Below are positions 22,893 through 34,603 of a stretch of 64,000 nucleotides of DNA, in pieces. The notes below the pieces were generated by a model. That model saw only the letters and a list, made by a program, of their open reading frames with translations, was not told where the DNA came from and did not search any database. The position numbers were made by a program, and so were the translations under genes. The DNA is from Rhynchonema sp. JSB1_4. Lineage: Eukaryota; Nematoda; Chromadorea; Monhysterida; Xyalidae. Numbering within the stretch: the first letter of the stretch is position 1; every line of letters begins with the position of its first letter. The stretch covers positions 1 through 64,000 of the forward strand of contig JASAMV010007728.1 in the NCBI GenBank assembly GCA_030248065.1, read 5' to 3'.

Positions 22893-23560
22893 AAATCTGG
22901 TGAGTTTGATAGCATTTTTCCTCACTTATGTATTATTGCTTACACTTTGTCCAAACTTTGTCTTGCGGCTAATTTCTGTTTCCCCAGACAGGCGGTGCAC
23001 TTGGACATCGTCGGGGTCAAATAATGTTATCATGCCCATGGGCTAATTCATTTGCGTGATTCTCTGTCAAAACCTGAGGCTCGCCTTTGAGTTTCAGGGT
23101 TCGCACGCCGCGCACCTTTTCTGTTCCACATTTTCTCAACAAAAAATTGTTTTGATCAAAGAAACGTATTCGTGCAAAAAAATACAAAGTTTTGCTCAAA
23201 AAAAATACGCCACGCGGCGACCCACAGCACACCAAATCGGGACAGAGGTTGTATCGGTGAGCTGTGTGCGATGATCCGATCCCGCAGCCGTGACCCACAG
23301 CTATGATGTTTCACCAACCCACGCCGATGTGCGCTTGGGTGGTGAGTTTGATCGCATTTTTACTCACTTATTATTGCTTACACTTTGTCCAAACTTTGTC
23401 TTGCAGCTGATTTCTGTTTCCCCAGACAGGCGGTAGGCGGTGCACTTGGACATCGTCGGGGTCAAATAATGTTATCATGCCCATGGGCTAATTTATTTGC
23501 GTGATTCCCTGTCGAAAACTGAGGCTCTCCTTTGAGTTTCAGGGTTCGCACGTTCCTCAG
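22893..23560 (+). repeat. Detached ~1.5 units of the 434-bp repeat
   Basis: Same sequence as the 16465-18402 array, including the donor-like and CCCCAG acceptor-like parts, lying 4.5 kb downstream beyond the protease gene. A more diverged relative continues at ~23580-23900 (GATGTTTCACGACACCACGT, then a GTAAG in place of the unit's GTGAG). Confidence 0.8.
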
Positions 23561-23899
23561 CCGCTTTCGTGCAGTCCTTTTCACCGATGAGTTGATGATT
23601 GTGTTGTTTAGCCACGGCGATGTCACCAAAGTCGTGAGTTGAGCTGTGTTTTAATTCAGTTTTGTTTGGATCGTTTCCCAACAGTTTGTTATCTTTATTT
23701 CCGTCTGGACAAATGGTGTATGCACCAGGACGTCCGCAGTGTCAAGCTTGTTATCATGGCCATGTGTTTGTTCATCTGTGTGATCTACCGCTGCTGCTGT
23801 AGAATCTCATTTGAGTTTCAGGGATCGTGTCAACCTTTTGTCTCTGTTGATGTTGATGTTTCACGACACCACGTCGATGTGCGCTTGGGTGGTAAGTTA

Positions 23900-25230
23900 A
23901 CTGTCGTTTTGCATTTTCGACCTTATTCGGTAGCTTTCTGTGATATTGTGCAACTATGTGGAAGTGAAACGCATAATCTGGAACCACACTGTCGTTGTGC
24001 TCCAAAAAACTTTATATTTTGTGTGATTTTCAATCCACGTCGAAAAGATTTTGTTGATCAACTTGAATGAAAGGATGGCATTTTTCAGTGGCAGGACGCC
24101 CGCGTTCCAAATCTACACACACAGCGATCGCCGTTGCTTGAGTTGACTTTTATTGACGGACTGTTGCTTCTTAAGTTTCTTTTGACTTTTAACTCTCTGT
24201 GAGCGAACGCTGCATAGATGCTCTGGAGGCTTGTATTACACTGGTCAACTCAAGTGGTCAAATCACTTCGTCAACTCACATTGTAGGGTTGTCAACTCAC
24301 GCCGAATATTTTTATGCTGAAAAAAACTGTTCCGAAAAACATGGTGCGCTAAAATAATGCATACAGTGTCTCAGAAGTATGCCCTTTCACTTTTTCTTTT
24401 ACGTCATCACTAATGTTATAGCGGACGGATTTTGTTCCTTTGTGGCGCAATCGAATGACACGGCGATTCTGCATATAGGAATGTACAAAATAATCCATCT
24501 CACAAATTTCCCTCATTTCTCAAGGCCAGTTTATGACTCGAAGTTGAGCTTTTTTCAACAAGCAAGTAAATGGAACGGTAAAAGCGCTAAACGCGGACTG
24601 GAAGACTCACTACCAAGGAAAAAAGTTGCCGGATTTCCATTCCGTCAAAAAATACCAACAAAGCACGTCTGTTTCGGGCATGAAAACTGAAGAATGACGC
24701 TGGTAAGCTTCCAATGACCTCATGCAATGTTTCAACGCGGCAACCGCCCACGCACCTCGCCCACGCAGGCTGTTGTGAAACTCAGCTTAAACCATGAGCT
24801 TGGTTGAAATTATTTCAAAAAAGTTTGTCAGTTTTTGTTTGTAATTTTCTTCACTATTTATGCGTGTTTTTCACAGAAAATTTTCAATTTTTTTGTTGGT
24901 TTGCAGAATGGGAGATTTGCGCTATGACACAGAGCGCCGTGTGTTCATGGTGTTATAATTTGCAAAGAACGGAATCGGTGAGAAGGACTCAATTTGAGTA
25001 TGCAGCTCAGTTTCTCGGTGAAAAAGGGGCGCGGGTGCCTATTTTCGTGCACATGCAGTATCAGTGCACCTGGGCATATTTTCCCGCTCAAATTTATCGT
25101 GAACACCCTGTAATTCAGTGTGTTTGCACCGCGACACCGCATGCTTGCAATTTTTCGCTATAACATGGGCGTGGAGGCAATGACCTGAGAAGCTTTGTGC
25201 TGTGGATTAAAAGATTCGTAAAGGTGAGCC
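23900..25230. other. Intergenic, no gene seen
   Basis: Only short unsupported open frames. At 24125-24300 there are repeated TCAACTCA/TGAGTTGAC words, also seen around 29150-29240 and 56465-56570, that could be ends of a small foldback element. Confidence 0.5.
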
Positions 25231-25470
25231 ATAGCAACACCAATCACACGTAGCGAGCAACACGTGGTTTCCGTGTGAAGCCGATAAACAACGCACACGC
25301 GACGACAACGTGTGCCAAATGTTTCATGATCTCAGCGTTTTCACACGCAAACGAAACGAGACGTGGCTACAGTAACCAATGTCTAAGAATTCAGTGTGAT
25401 ACGGTATGTCCACGACTGCAAAGCACGGCTGGTTTGCCATTAAACCGGGCAACCGGATATCGCATGCTCT
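25230..25470 (+). repeat. Dispersed repeat, copy A
   Basis: Shares GTGTGAAGCCGATAAACAA, AATGTTTCATG, GAGACGTGGCTACAGTAACC and AAAGCACGGCTGGTTTGCC with 26557-26760. A third diverged piece runs to ~27038. The later copies are in the first intron of the GT61 gene. Confidence 0.75.
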
Positions 25471-25580
25471 CAGAATCCGGCCTTTCGCAATAAAATGTGA
25501 CTATATACGATGAGTGATCACAAAAACATCGTTTAAACAAAATGAAATGCGTTTAAATTGTGAGAATTAATTTTTACAAA

Positions 25581-25812
25581 TTTGCTTTCGGGAACAAACT
25601 CGAGCTTGTGCCGACTTACGCTCCCCCTTTTGATCAGGCAACGACAGAACATTTAGTAGGGAATCCAACCAGCTCGTCAACCAACAGCCACGTGTGAAAT
25701 GTTTCACAAAGGTTTCATCTGTCAGCGAGCTGGTTCTTGTCTTAGTCTCACTTCCTTTCATGATCAAAAGGGTGAGCGTAAGTCGGCACAAGCTCGCGTT
25801 TGTTCCTGAAAG
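25581..25812. repeat. ~230-bp foldback (hairpin) element
   Basis: Inverted arms 25581-25640 and 25757-25812 pair over ~55 bp (left TTGCTTTCGGGAACAAACTC; right arm its inverse with GAGCGTAAGTCGGC...). The spacer is non-coding. Confidence 0.8.
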
Positions 25813-26065
25813 CAACTTTTCAAAGATAAATTCTGACAGTTTTAACGTGGTTTATCTCGTTTGATCGTTGTTTTTGTGACCGTTGGACATAAACAGTCTA
25901 ACTTCGTAGTAAAAAAGCAAGCATGAGATATACGGTTTCCAGCTTTAAACAGCGCTGGGGTCTAAATAAAACCAACAAAATGATGAGAGATAAAAATTTG
26001 ATGGTTGTTATACTTTTGTATTTTAATACAATAAAACCTCGTCGTTACCATAACGAATCATCGTG

Positions 26066-29000
26066 ATGAGTTTACAGTTTAAGCGAAGCGTTGTTACTAC
26101 TGCGGTGCTTGTTTGCGCCTTGCTGTTCTACATCAATACCACCAAAACAAACATCTCAAAAAAACATGGTTTGCCGGCAACATTGTCGGTTGAATCAATC
26201 ACAACAGAGCCCAAAGTCCTGACACCACAGTCAAACAATGAAGCAACTACCCCAACAACTAAACTGCGGCAACAAACAGATATTGGCGGGAAATGCGATC
26301 TCACGACCGATTACAAGGGATGGTGGAATCGGAGCACGTACGATTACGAATCGATAATGGCTGATTATTCAGGTTTGAACGGGCTCCCAGTCCCGGATTC
26401 GGAATCCCAAGAATTTTTTCACGCCGATTCCCAAATTCGGACCCCGAGAATTCAAAAAGCTGAATCCCAAATCCCTATCCTAAATCTGAACATTTTTGGG
26501 CCAATGTTATACGTTATCACCATGAATTCTTACATTACACACCTAAATGGTTAGCCACGTCTCATTTGGTTTGCGTGTGAAGCCGATAAACAATACACGC
26601 ACGACGACGAAAACGCGCGCTAAATGTTTCATGGATAATCTTGGTGCTTTTACACGCAGACGAGACGTGGCTACAGTAACCCGTGCGTAAGAATTCAGAG
26701 TGACACGGCATGGTTCAAGTCTGCAAAGCACGGCTGGTTTGCCTTTACCGAGTTCCACAGGCAAACCAGTCATGCTTTGCAGTCCGAACCCTGAGTTACC
26801 CTGACTTTGTCACACCTAAAAATGGTTCGGGTTACTGCCAGCCACGCCTTGCACGGTTTGCTTGTGAGAGCGCCAAAATCATGAAACATCATTCATTCAG
26901 CATGGTGAAAGATGTGGTCGTGCGTATGTGTTATATGTGTTGTCAAAACGTGGCTACAGTAGCCCGAACCATTTTAGGTATGACAAATGCAGGGTGATAC
27001 GATACGGTATTGTTCAGGACAACAAAGCATGGCTGGTTTGCCTTTACGTTTGGTAAAATTTCGTTCGATCCCCACCCAGAAATCGATTTATTCACTCGAC
27101 GCACTGACGCGGAGGAATTCAACGCGCCGTTCACAGCAGTGGTACAAATGAAAAATATCGAATTCGACTTTGAGACCGTTGTGCCGAAAACGATAGAGCA
27201 AATCACAAATCAGGCAGACGAAGGAGCACAACACGATCCACGGTAATGTTCTGGGCGGACGTCTACGACACACTATTTTTTTTCTTTTTTTGACGAAAAC
27301 TTTTTTGTTGGAAAGGGTGTTGTAAATGACGTTTGAGCAGAAATGAAATCGATATTTGTCAAAAATTGAAAATTTCAAAAACAATTAAGGGAAACTTTTT
27401 TAATTAAGAGCTTTTTTCGAAACAACCCTGCTATTGGTCGCACAATGCAATGACTATTATAACAATTCATCCAAAAATTTTCCGGAATGGTAAAGCAGGT
27501 CTCGCTGCAGATTACAAGCGTTCTATTTATATTTTTTCCGAAACATTTCTGCCGATATCACGCTCACTGTGTTCAAGCAGCTTCACTGTAATATCGCTAG
27601 AAATGTTTTGGAAAAAAATATAAATAGAACGCTCGTGATCTGCAGCGAGACGTGCCTTACCATGTGGACTGGGAAGTCTGCTAGCCAGCGCAACGTGTAG
27701 CGTGTGGCGTGCAAAGGTCGGAGGTTCGAGTCCTTCCGGGAGCATACGTTTGGTGTAGCGGTTCAGAGTTCACAATCGTTCAGGAAAATTTTTGAATTGT
27801 TTCTTATAATGTAGTCATTGTACGACCAACACAACATCAAAGTCGTAGTTTTTGACATAACTACTGTACAAACTGTACTGTACCACACAGTACAAAAACA
27901 CGCGCTACGCAAACTTTTGGCCCCTAGAGGTTATATTTCTGACAAAATGCCTATTGAATTATGCAACGACGTTTCCATATTTCAGCTTAAAGTTGACCAA
28001 ATCGAACTTCCGATGTTTCACGTACAACAAAAAGACCGTCTCGCCATCAGCATCAAAAATACTTCTTGCATTGATACAGACTTATTACAGCAATAGGGAG
28101 GACACCACATTCACATGCTCTCGTTTGAAGAAAAATCATACCGTGACGAGCGGAGAAAATGCCAAAGTGAGAAAAAAACGGAAAATAAACAGTGTACATT
28201 GTGAGAGAAAACAATTGGGCAAAACTTAAGTAGTGGACGTGCTCAAAACCACACCAATAAACATGTTGTGTGAGAACACACTGCATGCTTTGGCCCATGC
28301 GATGACATTGCGGCTGAATGCAGGGTTGAAAAAAATTTTTTTTTGTTAACGAGCTTTTTTTTAAAAAAAATTTTTTTTTGATTTTGTTTGACGAAAATTT
28401 TTTTTATTAGAAAAAGTGTTGCAAACGACGTTTCAGGATAAATGAAATCGATACAACTTATTTTTCATCAAAAATTGAAAAATTTTCGCCTGAGACCAAA
28501 CTTGTGTGGTGACACCCGTTAGTATTGTGCAGATTCTATGGTCTCCGACCAGTCTGAGGTTGATGTTCGCTAACGATGTTACTCTAATGTATTGTAGCAT
28601 GCAGTACAACGTATTTTAATGCATCCAATGCCGTATATCTGGTATACGACCATCAAAATATCGATTACAGCCCAAATCTTGCGTGTCAGATCGACTTTGC
28701 GCGCCCGGTTTTGCACCAGACTTGCATATATACATGTGTAGTAGCGTGCAGTAGTACATTATCGGTGCCACATCACTATAAAAGACCAGCCCCGCGCATC
28801 CCTGTACGGATTTGGGCACAATACAGGGCGCCGCAGGCGCGATTTTGGAAAAATTGTCCCGTCCACAGGAAAAAAGTGCCAATTTTTGGCTTCGAAAAAG
28901 GCCATTTTTGGTCATTTCAGTCCTTTTTGGGCAACTTTTTTTATTAAAAAAAAGCAAAACCTGAGTTTCAAAAAAAATTTTTTTTAAATTTTTTTAATTA

Positions 29001-31818
29001 ACCACTTTTTTTGAAACAACCCTGGCTAAATGGTTAGCCGTCGGAGACTACACTGTAGATCAATTATCGGTTGCGACCAGAATAAAAGTTGTTGACAGAT
29101 CAGAGACGGCAACCTTATGCTGGTTTAAGCTCGTACTGTCCTCAGCTTAGATTGTCAGCCATTGTCGTCAACTCCCATGTATAATTTCCCGCGTTCATTT
29201 CCGGATGGATGCTTGAGTTGACGACTGAACCATTAGCCCTGGTTTAAACATCATCATATAGTGCATGCCTGTCACGGTTAAAGGTGCTGGTTAACAACCC
29301 TTCGACCGCGCTTGATCTTGGGGGCAGAATATATAAACAAAGTTTGGACGTCGTGTTGCTCGACCCTAATCTGGCGAGCCGATTGGTAGCTTTCCTGATG
29401 TTTCACGGCCACGTCGTAGTTTGCCCCTGGTGAAAAAAAACTGAAAAAATTTGAAACGCTGCTGTGACGCGAATATGCCGTTTTAAAGTTTGATACTTGA
29501 GTGACAGCAACCTCCACCATTGTGGCAAAAACTGCAATGCACAACAATAGCTATTGAAACGTCCGCACTGATGAATAAAAAAATAAAAGATTTCAGAAAC
29601 CTGGTCATTTTTTGCTAGGATTTTGTACTCGTGTAATTTTAAGCATCTGTGGTAAATGAAATAAGTCGTCAATTACAAATAAAAATCCTCTAATTATCAG
29701 GTTCCTTTTTTGTGCTTCCCAGTTTTCAAAACCCGACACAGCTCACACAATGTTTACCGCAACATGCGCAATGCAGCCTTTCCAATGCGCACACACACAA
29801 AGCTTGCCAGCTGTGAAACATTGCTGTGTTGTCGCTGTGCCGACTGTGTGTTGTCGTTGTGTGTGCGCTTTTAGAATGGCTGCCTTGCGCATGTTGTGGT
29901 AAACATTGTGTGAGCTGTGTAGGGTTTTGAAAACTGGGAAGCACAAAAAAGGAACCTGATAATTAGAGGATTTTTATTTGTAATTGACGACTTATTTCAT
30001 TTACCACAGATGCTTAAAATTACACGAGTACAAAATCCTAGCAAAAAATGACCAGGTTTCTGAAATCTTTTATTTTTTTATTCATCAGTGCGGACGTTTC
30101 AATAGCTATTGTGCATTGCAGTTTTTGCCACAATGTTGGAGGTTGCTTTCATTTCACTCAAGTATCAAACTTTAAAACGGCATATTCGCGTCACAGCAGC
30201 GTTTCAAATTTTTTCAGTTTTTTTCACCAGGGGCAAACTTCAACGTGACCGTGAAACATCAGGAGGCAACCAATCGGCTCGCCAGATTAGGGTCGAGCAA
30301 TACGATGTCCAAACTTTGTTCATATGTTCTATCCCCTAGATCAAGCGCGGTCGAAGGGTTGTTAACCAGCAGCTTTAAAGGGCTCGTGCGTGTGTGTTAC
30401 TTTCGCACGCTACTTTTGTACTCCGCCACACTCTGTGATTTCCAATTACAGTTGGTCTCCATCGAACATCCCGTCGTGATTTTGGCCAGAAAAGACGACC
30501 ATAACCCATTCTTCATGACCGGATTGGCTCTGAACGCTTTCATTAGCATGCATTTGGCACAGGTTGGATTTTAGCACATATTTTTTGTACTGTGACCATA
30601 ATGCGCCTGTCCACTCTTTCGCTTACAGACAAATTTTGTTTTTAATAGTGATAGAGTCGGAGCATTAATTTCGATCAGAGCAAAAGTTGCTCAAAATGAA
30701 TGGGTTACCGCTAGCGCGTCAACACGGCTTGAACACTACAGAGCATAATTGAAACAGAATTAGTCTACAATGTCTGGAAGCCCTGAAGGGCAAGTTTTTC
30801 ATTTAAAGGCCATTTTCTCAAATAGTAGTACGCCTAAAAGTAGGATATTGATAAATTCATAGCTGATTTCGCTCGGTTAAATTTGCAGTTCAATCGTTCC
30901 AACACCCAGTTGCTTCTGATGGACGATGGTTGTCCGATGTGCCAGCATGTTCACGAAGAAGACTACGAAACATTACATTTACTGCACACCACCGTTGCAC
31001 CAAACAAACCAGTACTTTATGCGCGACAGATGTTTCACAAACGATTGAGACTCGCGCGTGCACTGGTCGGACCCAGTGAGTACGCCGGACCGCTGATGAA
31101 TTATTTGGACCATGCCAGTGACGGACATCAACCGAACCCGCCTTGTGCGCTGTCAGATTTGATGATTGATTTCAAACAATTCGTCAAGAACGCGTTCAAT
31201 GTAAATCGGGATCTGAGAACAACGGGCGAATTGCGCGTGACATTTGTGACGAGATCGAAAGGAGCGAAAAATGAACGGTTAGGCCTGGTGTTGCTCGCGG
31301 AATTCAAAAAGGTCAAATAGCAATGTGGTGTTTCATTTCAGAAACCTGCATCGTCAACTTCTGAACGAACGAGAAGTGATCACGGCGACACAAAAAGCAA
31401 TCGCCGATCTGATGAAAAACATCACAGTCATTTGTGAGGCGGTTAATTTCGCCAAGCTCAAATACAGGGATCAATTGCTTGCGGCGGGTGCCACCGACGT
31501 TTTGATCGGTATGCATGGCGCGGGCATGGTCAATGCATTGTGGCTGCCGACCAACGCTCGTGTTTGGGAGATATTCCCGAAACACATGCACCGTTTTGGA
31601 TATCGGCAGGTGAACTGAAAAGTTTTGCTTATTTTGACGCAGATTTTGCTTATTTCACGATAGGATGATTGGTTCATGATCAACCTTCGATCGAACAGGT
31701 TTGTCGCTACACCGGTTGTCGCTATCAAGAATACAGAGGCGGTAAAGACAAGGAGAATGACGGGAAAATACTGAATATTGAGGAATGGATCACTTTTATG
31801 AAACAAAACATGAAATGA
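26066..31818 (+). CDS. GT61-type glycosyltransferase (EOGT/xylosyltransferase-like), type II membrane protein
   Basis: Exons: 26066-26372, ~27042-27242 (start unsure), 27986-28166, 30452-30562, 30889-31277, 31342-31609, 31699-31818. The N-terminus has a short basic lead then a ~17-residue hydrophobic segment (TTAVLVCALLFYI), a Golgi/ER signal anchor, and a Thr-rich stem. The catalytic part shows EHPVVILARKDDHNPFF and, near the C-terminus, MHGAGMVNALWLP followed by FPKHMHRFGYRQ. These are the recognisable blocks of the DUF563/GT61 family, which transfers GlcNAc or xylose in the secretory pathway. Phases agree for all exons except the junction of exons 1 and 2. The leftover base at 26372 does not fit any acceptor before 27042, where the flanking sequence is a dispersed repeat. 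A small exon may be missing, or exon 1 may end earlier. The acceptor substrate cannot be inferred. Confidence 0.77.
26557..27038 (+). repeat. Dispersed repeat copies B and C in intron 1 of the GT61 gene
   Basis: Related to 25230-25470. Copy B (26557-26760) is followed by an inverted fragment and by copy C, which ends at AAAGCATGGCTGGTTTGCC immediately upstream of coding sequence at ~27042. The exon border therefore abuts or lies within the repeat. Confidence 0.7.
27245..27430. repeat. Partial MITE related to 28321-29024
   Basis: Shares GACGAAAAC, the AAATGAAATCGATA block and the right end GAAACAACCCTG with the 28321-29024 element. The left terminus is not recognisable. Confidence 0.65.
27489..27665. 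repeat. ~175-bp palindrome
   Basis: Left arm (TGGTAAAGCAGGTCTCGCTG, then GCGTTCTATTTATATTTTTT) is mirrored by the right arm (AAAAATATAAATAGAACGC, then CAGCGAGACGTGCCTTACCA). The intervening ~45 bp are unpaired. Confidence 0.8.
27705..27744 (+). other. 3' half of a tRNA-like sequence
   Basis: GGAGGTTCGAGTCCTTCC forms a 5-bp T stem (one G-T pair) with a canonical TTCGAGT loop, followed by CGGGAGCA. The complementary 5' acceptor strand, D arm and anticodon arm are absent, so this is a relic or SINE head, not a tRNA gene. Confidence 0.45.
28321..29024. mobile_element. 704-bp hAT-like MITE in GT61 intron
   Basis: Terminal repeats CAGGGTTGAAAAAAA and TTGAAACAACCCTG. Flanks GCTGAATG (28313-28320) and GCTAAATG (29025-29032) form an 8-bp target duplication with one mismatch. 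CAGGG ends and 8-bp duplications are typical of hAT elements. No transposase. Confidence 0.82.
29277..30380. repeat. ~1.1 kb inverted repeat with ~500-bp arms in GT61 intron
   Basis: The left arm runs from GCTGGTTAACAACCCTTCGA (29286) to about 29790. The right arm is its inverse, from about 29870 to 30375 (...GGGTTGTTAACCAGCAGC). Arms are near identical over long stretches, including ACCTGGTCATTTTTTGCTAG and its mirror. The central ~80 bp are TGTG/CACA-rich. Short open frames repeat in both arms and are not genes. It sits 70 bp before exon 30452, so it must be spliced out of the mRNA. Confidence 0.88.
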
Positions 31819-32442
31819 ATAGGTGGGCGATTTGTTGGCATTGAATGATTGTTGTCGCATTGCATGTGATTCCATTGTTTTTCCACTGAAATGAAAGTTC
31901 GCATTGCATGAAGATGCCTGGATTTATCACCCAATTCTAGAAAGCTTGATGTACAGTACGGGTGCAATTCTAGGCTGAAAGTTGAAGTCGCGTGCACGAC
32001 ACGTGAATGGTCATTGATTGATGTACATACGCACGGTTATTAGCATTTGCAGTGCTCCAAATTGCACACTGCTGTGTTCGCATTGGTTGCATTTGAATGG
32101 TTCACTCCGTCGTGTATGTCCGTTCGTGTGCAAAAGCAAAAAGCAAAAAGTTCACAGCACACATTTTGCTTTTTGTTTTTCGTTTTTGTCTACAGTACCT
32201 GCGCCAAAGCTGACGGTGATTGTTTGACGTCTGTTATGCCATGCTGACTGAATCACTAGTTTTTTGTGACAAACAATACAGTGCACAATCATAATTTTTC
32301 ACAAGAAAAGACAAGAGAAACTCGAAATACAAAAATACCGAATGATTATACAGTGTATCACAGAATATACGCTTCAAAAACTCAGGAATCGCGCGCTTTG
32401 CGCGTCAGATACACTCATTTATTCGACCAAATTTTATGAACA
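31819..32442. other. Intergenic between convergent genes, no feature seen
   Basis: The GT61 gene (+) and the PPPDE gene (-) converge here. No gene-like exon or clear repeat is visible. Confidence 0.55.
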
Positions 32443-33749
32443 TTAACTGAACATCGTGCGAATTACTCGTCTTCGAATCGAAGGCTTGGTCAATTTGGTG
32501 ACCACACGCGCCACTCTGTTCACCCAATACGGAACGTTGACGTCTGCGCCACAAAGTGCCTGAATTTGTCAGGGGAAGGGGCATTTGGTGTGGGGTATTC
32601 GCCAATAATGGGGTAGATCTCAAATATACATAGGTCGGAATCTTGACTTGTCAAGTGACACTTTTGCAACGAAATGGTTTTCTTTTGACACCAACTGATG
32701 TCACTAAGTTCGACCGGCGTGAAGTCGTTCATCGCCAGCTAATAAAGAACGCAGCATGTTGGTCAAAATTAGTAGTTTGAGCAAAACACAAAAATGAAAA
32801 AAATGAAACGTTGTGATCAAGACCGGACCGAACTAACAGCAGCCTATCAAGTCATCGAAAAAACGGAGTCATCAGACGACATGTGTCAGTCTGTACCAAT
32901 TGATTGCAAGATGCTTTCCAGACCGAAACAGATAAGCAAAAAAGCGCGCTTGGTTGATCAAGCATCGTTCAGGGACACAAAGTGGCAAAACCAACTTTTG
33001 CAAACGCCTTTCCAAACTGATTGCAATTTCGAACAAACGGATCGTAGTCGCCGAGTTGAGCTTGAAGTTGGTCGTTGGTGCCTTGAGCCAACGCGTGCAC
33101 TTCGGCAAATGACAGTGTCGTCGTGCACAGGGGCACTTGGGCGCTAAACGGATAAAAATATGATTAAATTTATTAGCCTTTATCATTATTGAAAATTTGC
33201 CCAAAGATAATCAAACGAACATCAACTTCCAATGATAGAGATTCGAATCGGATATTTTCAGTGCGCGAGCGCGCTCCAGCCGGATTTTCTGCTCGTTGTG
33301 AAATCCAAACTCTGAAATCGAGTGAGCGCTTATCATTTTTGTATTGCGTATGATTCGTGGAGATGAAACATCAAACGGCATTATCGTAGGTGGCAGCAGC
33401 AACGCACCGACACCGTACACTTCAATTTCGCTGTGATGCACGCCCAGGTGGATATCAGAAAGGATTCTTTCACTCTTCTAAAAAAATGAAAGACGTTCGT
33501 TAATTTGTATTTTCGCAGAGAATTATAAAATTTGCAAATAGTTGATTTCCAAACCCGTTTTATTCCCCGGTACACATTGAGCGTCACGTTCGACCCACCC
33601 ACTCCTCCGCGTAAAGGCTTGATCTTGAACACTTGTTGGTCGATGGATTCGGGCGGAGGAACGATGTTCTCTGCACACAACCCAAGGTTTGCGATTGTGA
33701 TAATCACCAACAGCAACAACACATCAAGTGGTATCAAAAAACGCGTCAT
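32443..33749 (-). CDS. PPPDE (DeSI-like) putative thiol isopeptidase with signal peptide, 236 aa
   Basis: Exons on the minus strand: 33749-33555, 33477-33227, 33143-32996, 32559-32443; the phases are 0, 2, 0 and give 236 residues. Residues 1-25 form a signal peptide (basic start, core LDVLLLLVIITIANLGL, then CAEN). The fold starts at NVTLNVY (~54-60). The catalytic His is expected at H80 in LGVHHSEIEVYG, and the nucleophile at C189 in VRNCNQFG. The C-terminal block NVPYWVNRVARVV matches the IPxWxNRLA segment known from DeSI-type proteins. Known family members remove SUMO or cleave thioesters in cytosol and nucleus. An export signal on such a protein is unusual and suggests a secreted or lumenal enzyme. 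Family assignment is from motifs only. Confidence 0.83.
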
Positions 33750-34603
33750 GGTGACAATTATAGATAGATTTTATGCCAAAAACATTCAAGCACAAATAAT
33801 GATAAAAATCGTCATGCTCTTATGCAGGGATAAAACGGCAAAAAATTTACGTACACAACAGTTGCAGCCCTTCAACATCGACGTAAAACCGAAAGGGTCG
33901 CTGGTCCCTCTTGAAAGTGTGTGGCTATCATGTTTTTGTTTGGTCGTGTATGCAGTGTGCCGTTTCCGTCATGTGAAGATCCTACTTGTTTCTAACGTGT
34001 CCTTTTCTTTTTCTTGTTGTCTTATTCACCATGTATTTTTCTTCATTTTTGGTGTCCAATCATCAGTTAAACTAACAATCTGGGCAACCAATGCCGTTTC
34101 CAGAGAAATGCAAGCACACTGCGGATAATAATCAGGCTGGATCTTTTAACAAAAGTGAAACATTGAAAAAGTGCGTCACACACAAGGTCCAATTCATTCG
34201 CTTTTTCATCTTTGCATGCCTAAGCATGGAAGTTACAAGCCAATTGTTTCGCATCCGCTGGTTTATTTTTCGCTTCAAGCACCCCGAAGCCTGTAAATGG
34301 AAACGTTTCCATTCGAATTTAAATGGATTTTTCTTTTTTTTGTCTGAGGGCTGATTTTGCAGCAATTTCCACACGGAGTCCCGGTCTTTAAGTAGAAAAC
34401 TCAGGTAGTTCATTACTTGATGGTTCAACCTACTAAATCAATTCTCGCCTTTGTACCGTAAGGTTGATATTCACCACGACACAGATCAATATTTCGCGAA
34501 AAAGCTTTACAGCGTATTCATTTCTCAAAGTGTCAAATGAATTATAAACTAAGTCAAGAAGGCAAAACGGATCCTAGCGAACAATTATATATGTTTTCTT
34601 AAA
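33750..34603. other. Intergenic, no feature seen
   Basis: Upstream region of the PPPDE gene and downstream of the zinc-finger gene, both on the minus strand. No convincing exon, repeat or RNA gene. Confidence 0.5.

Noticed and set aside
24804..25163. 119-codon open frame
   Set aside because: Composition looks non-coding, with no domain or splice support; a short MGDLRYDTERR reading at 24907 is suggestive of a transposase fragment but too short to call.
27660..27744. tRNA gene
   Set aside because: Only the T arm and 3' acceptor strand are present; no 5' acceptor, D arm or anticodon arm.
29726..29946. Cys/His-rich open frames at the centre of the 29277-30380 inverted repeat
   Set aside because: Produced by the TGTG/CACA-rich palindrome centre and mirrored on both strands.
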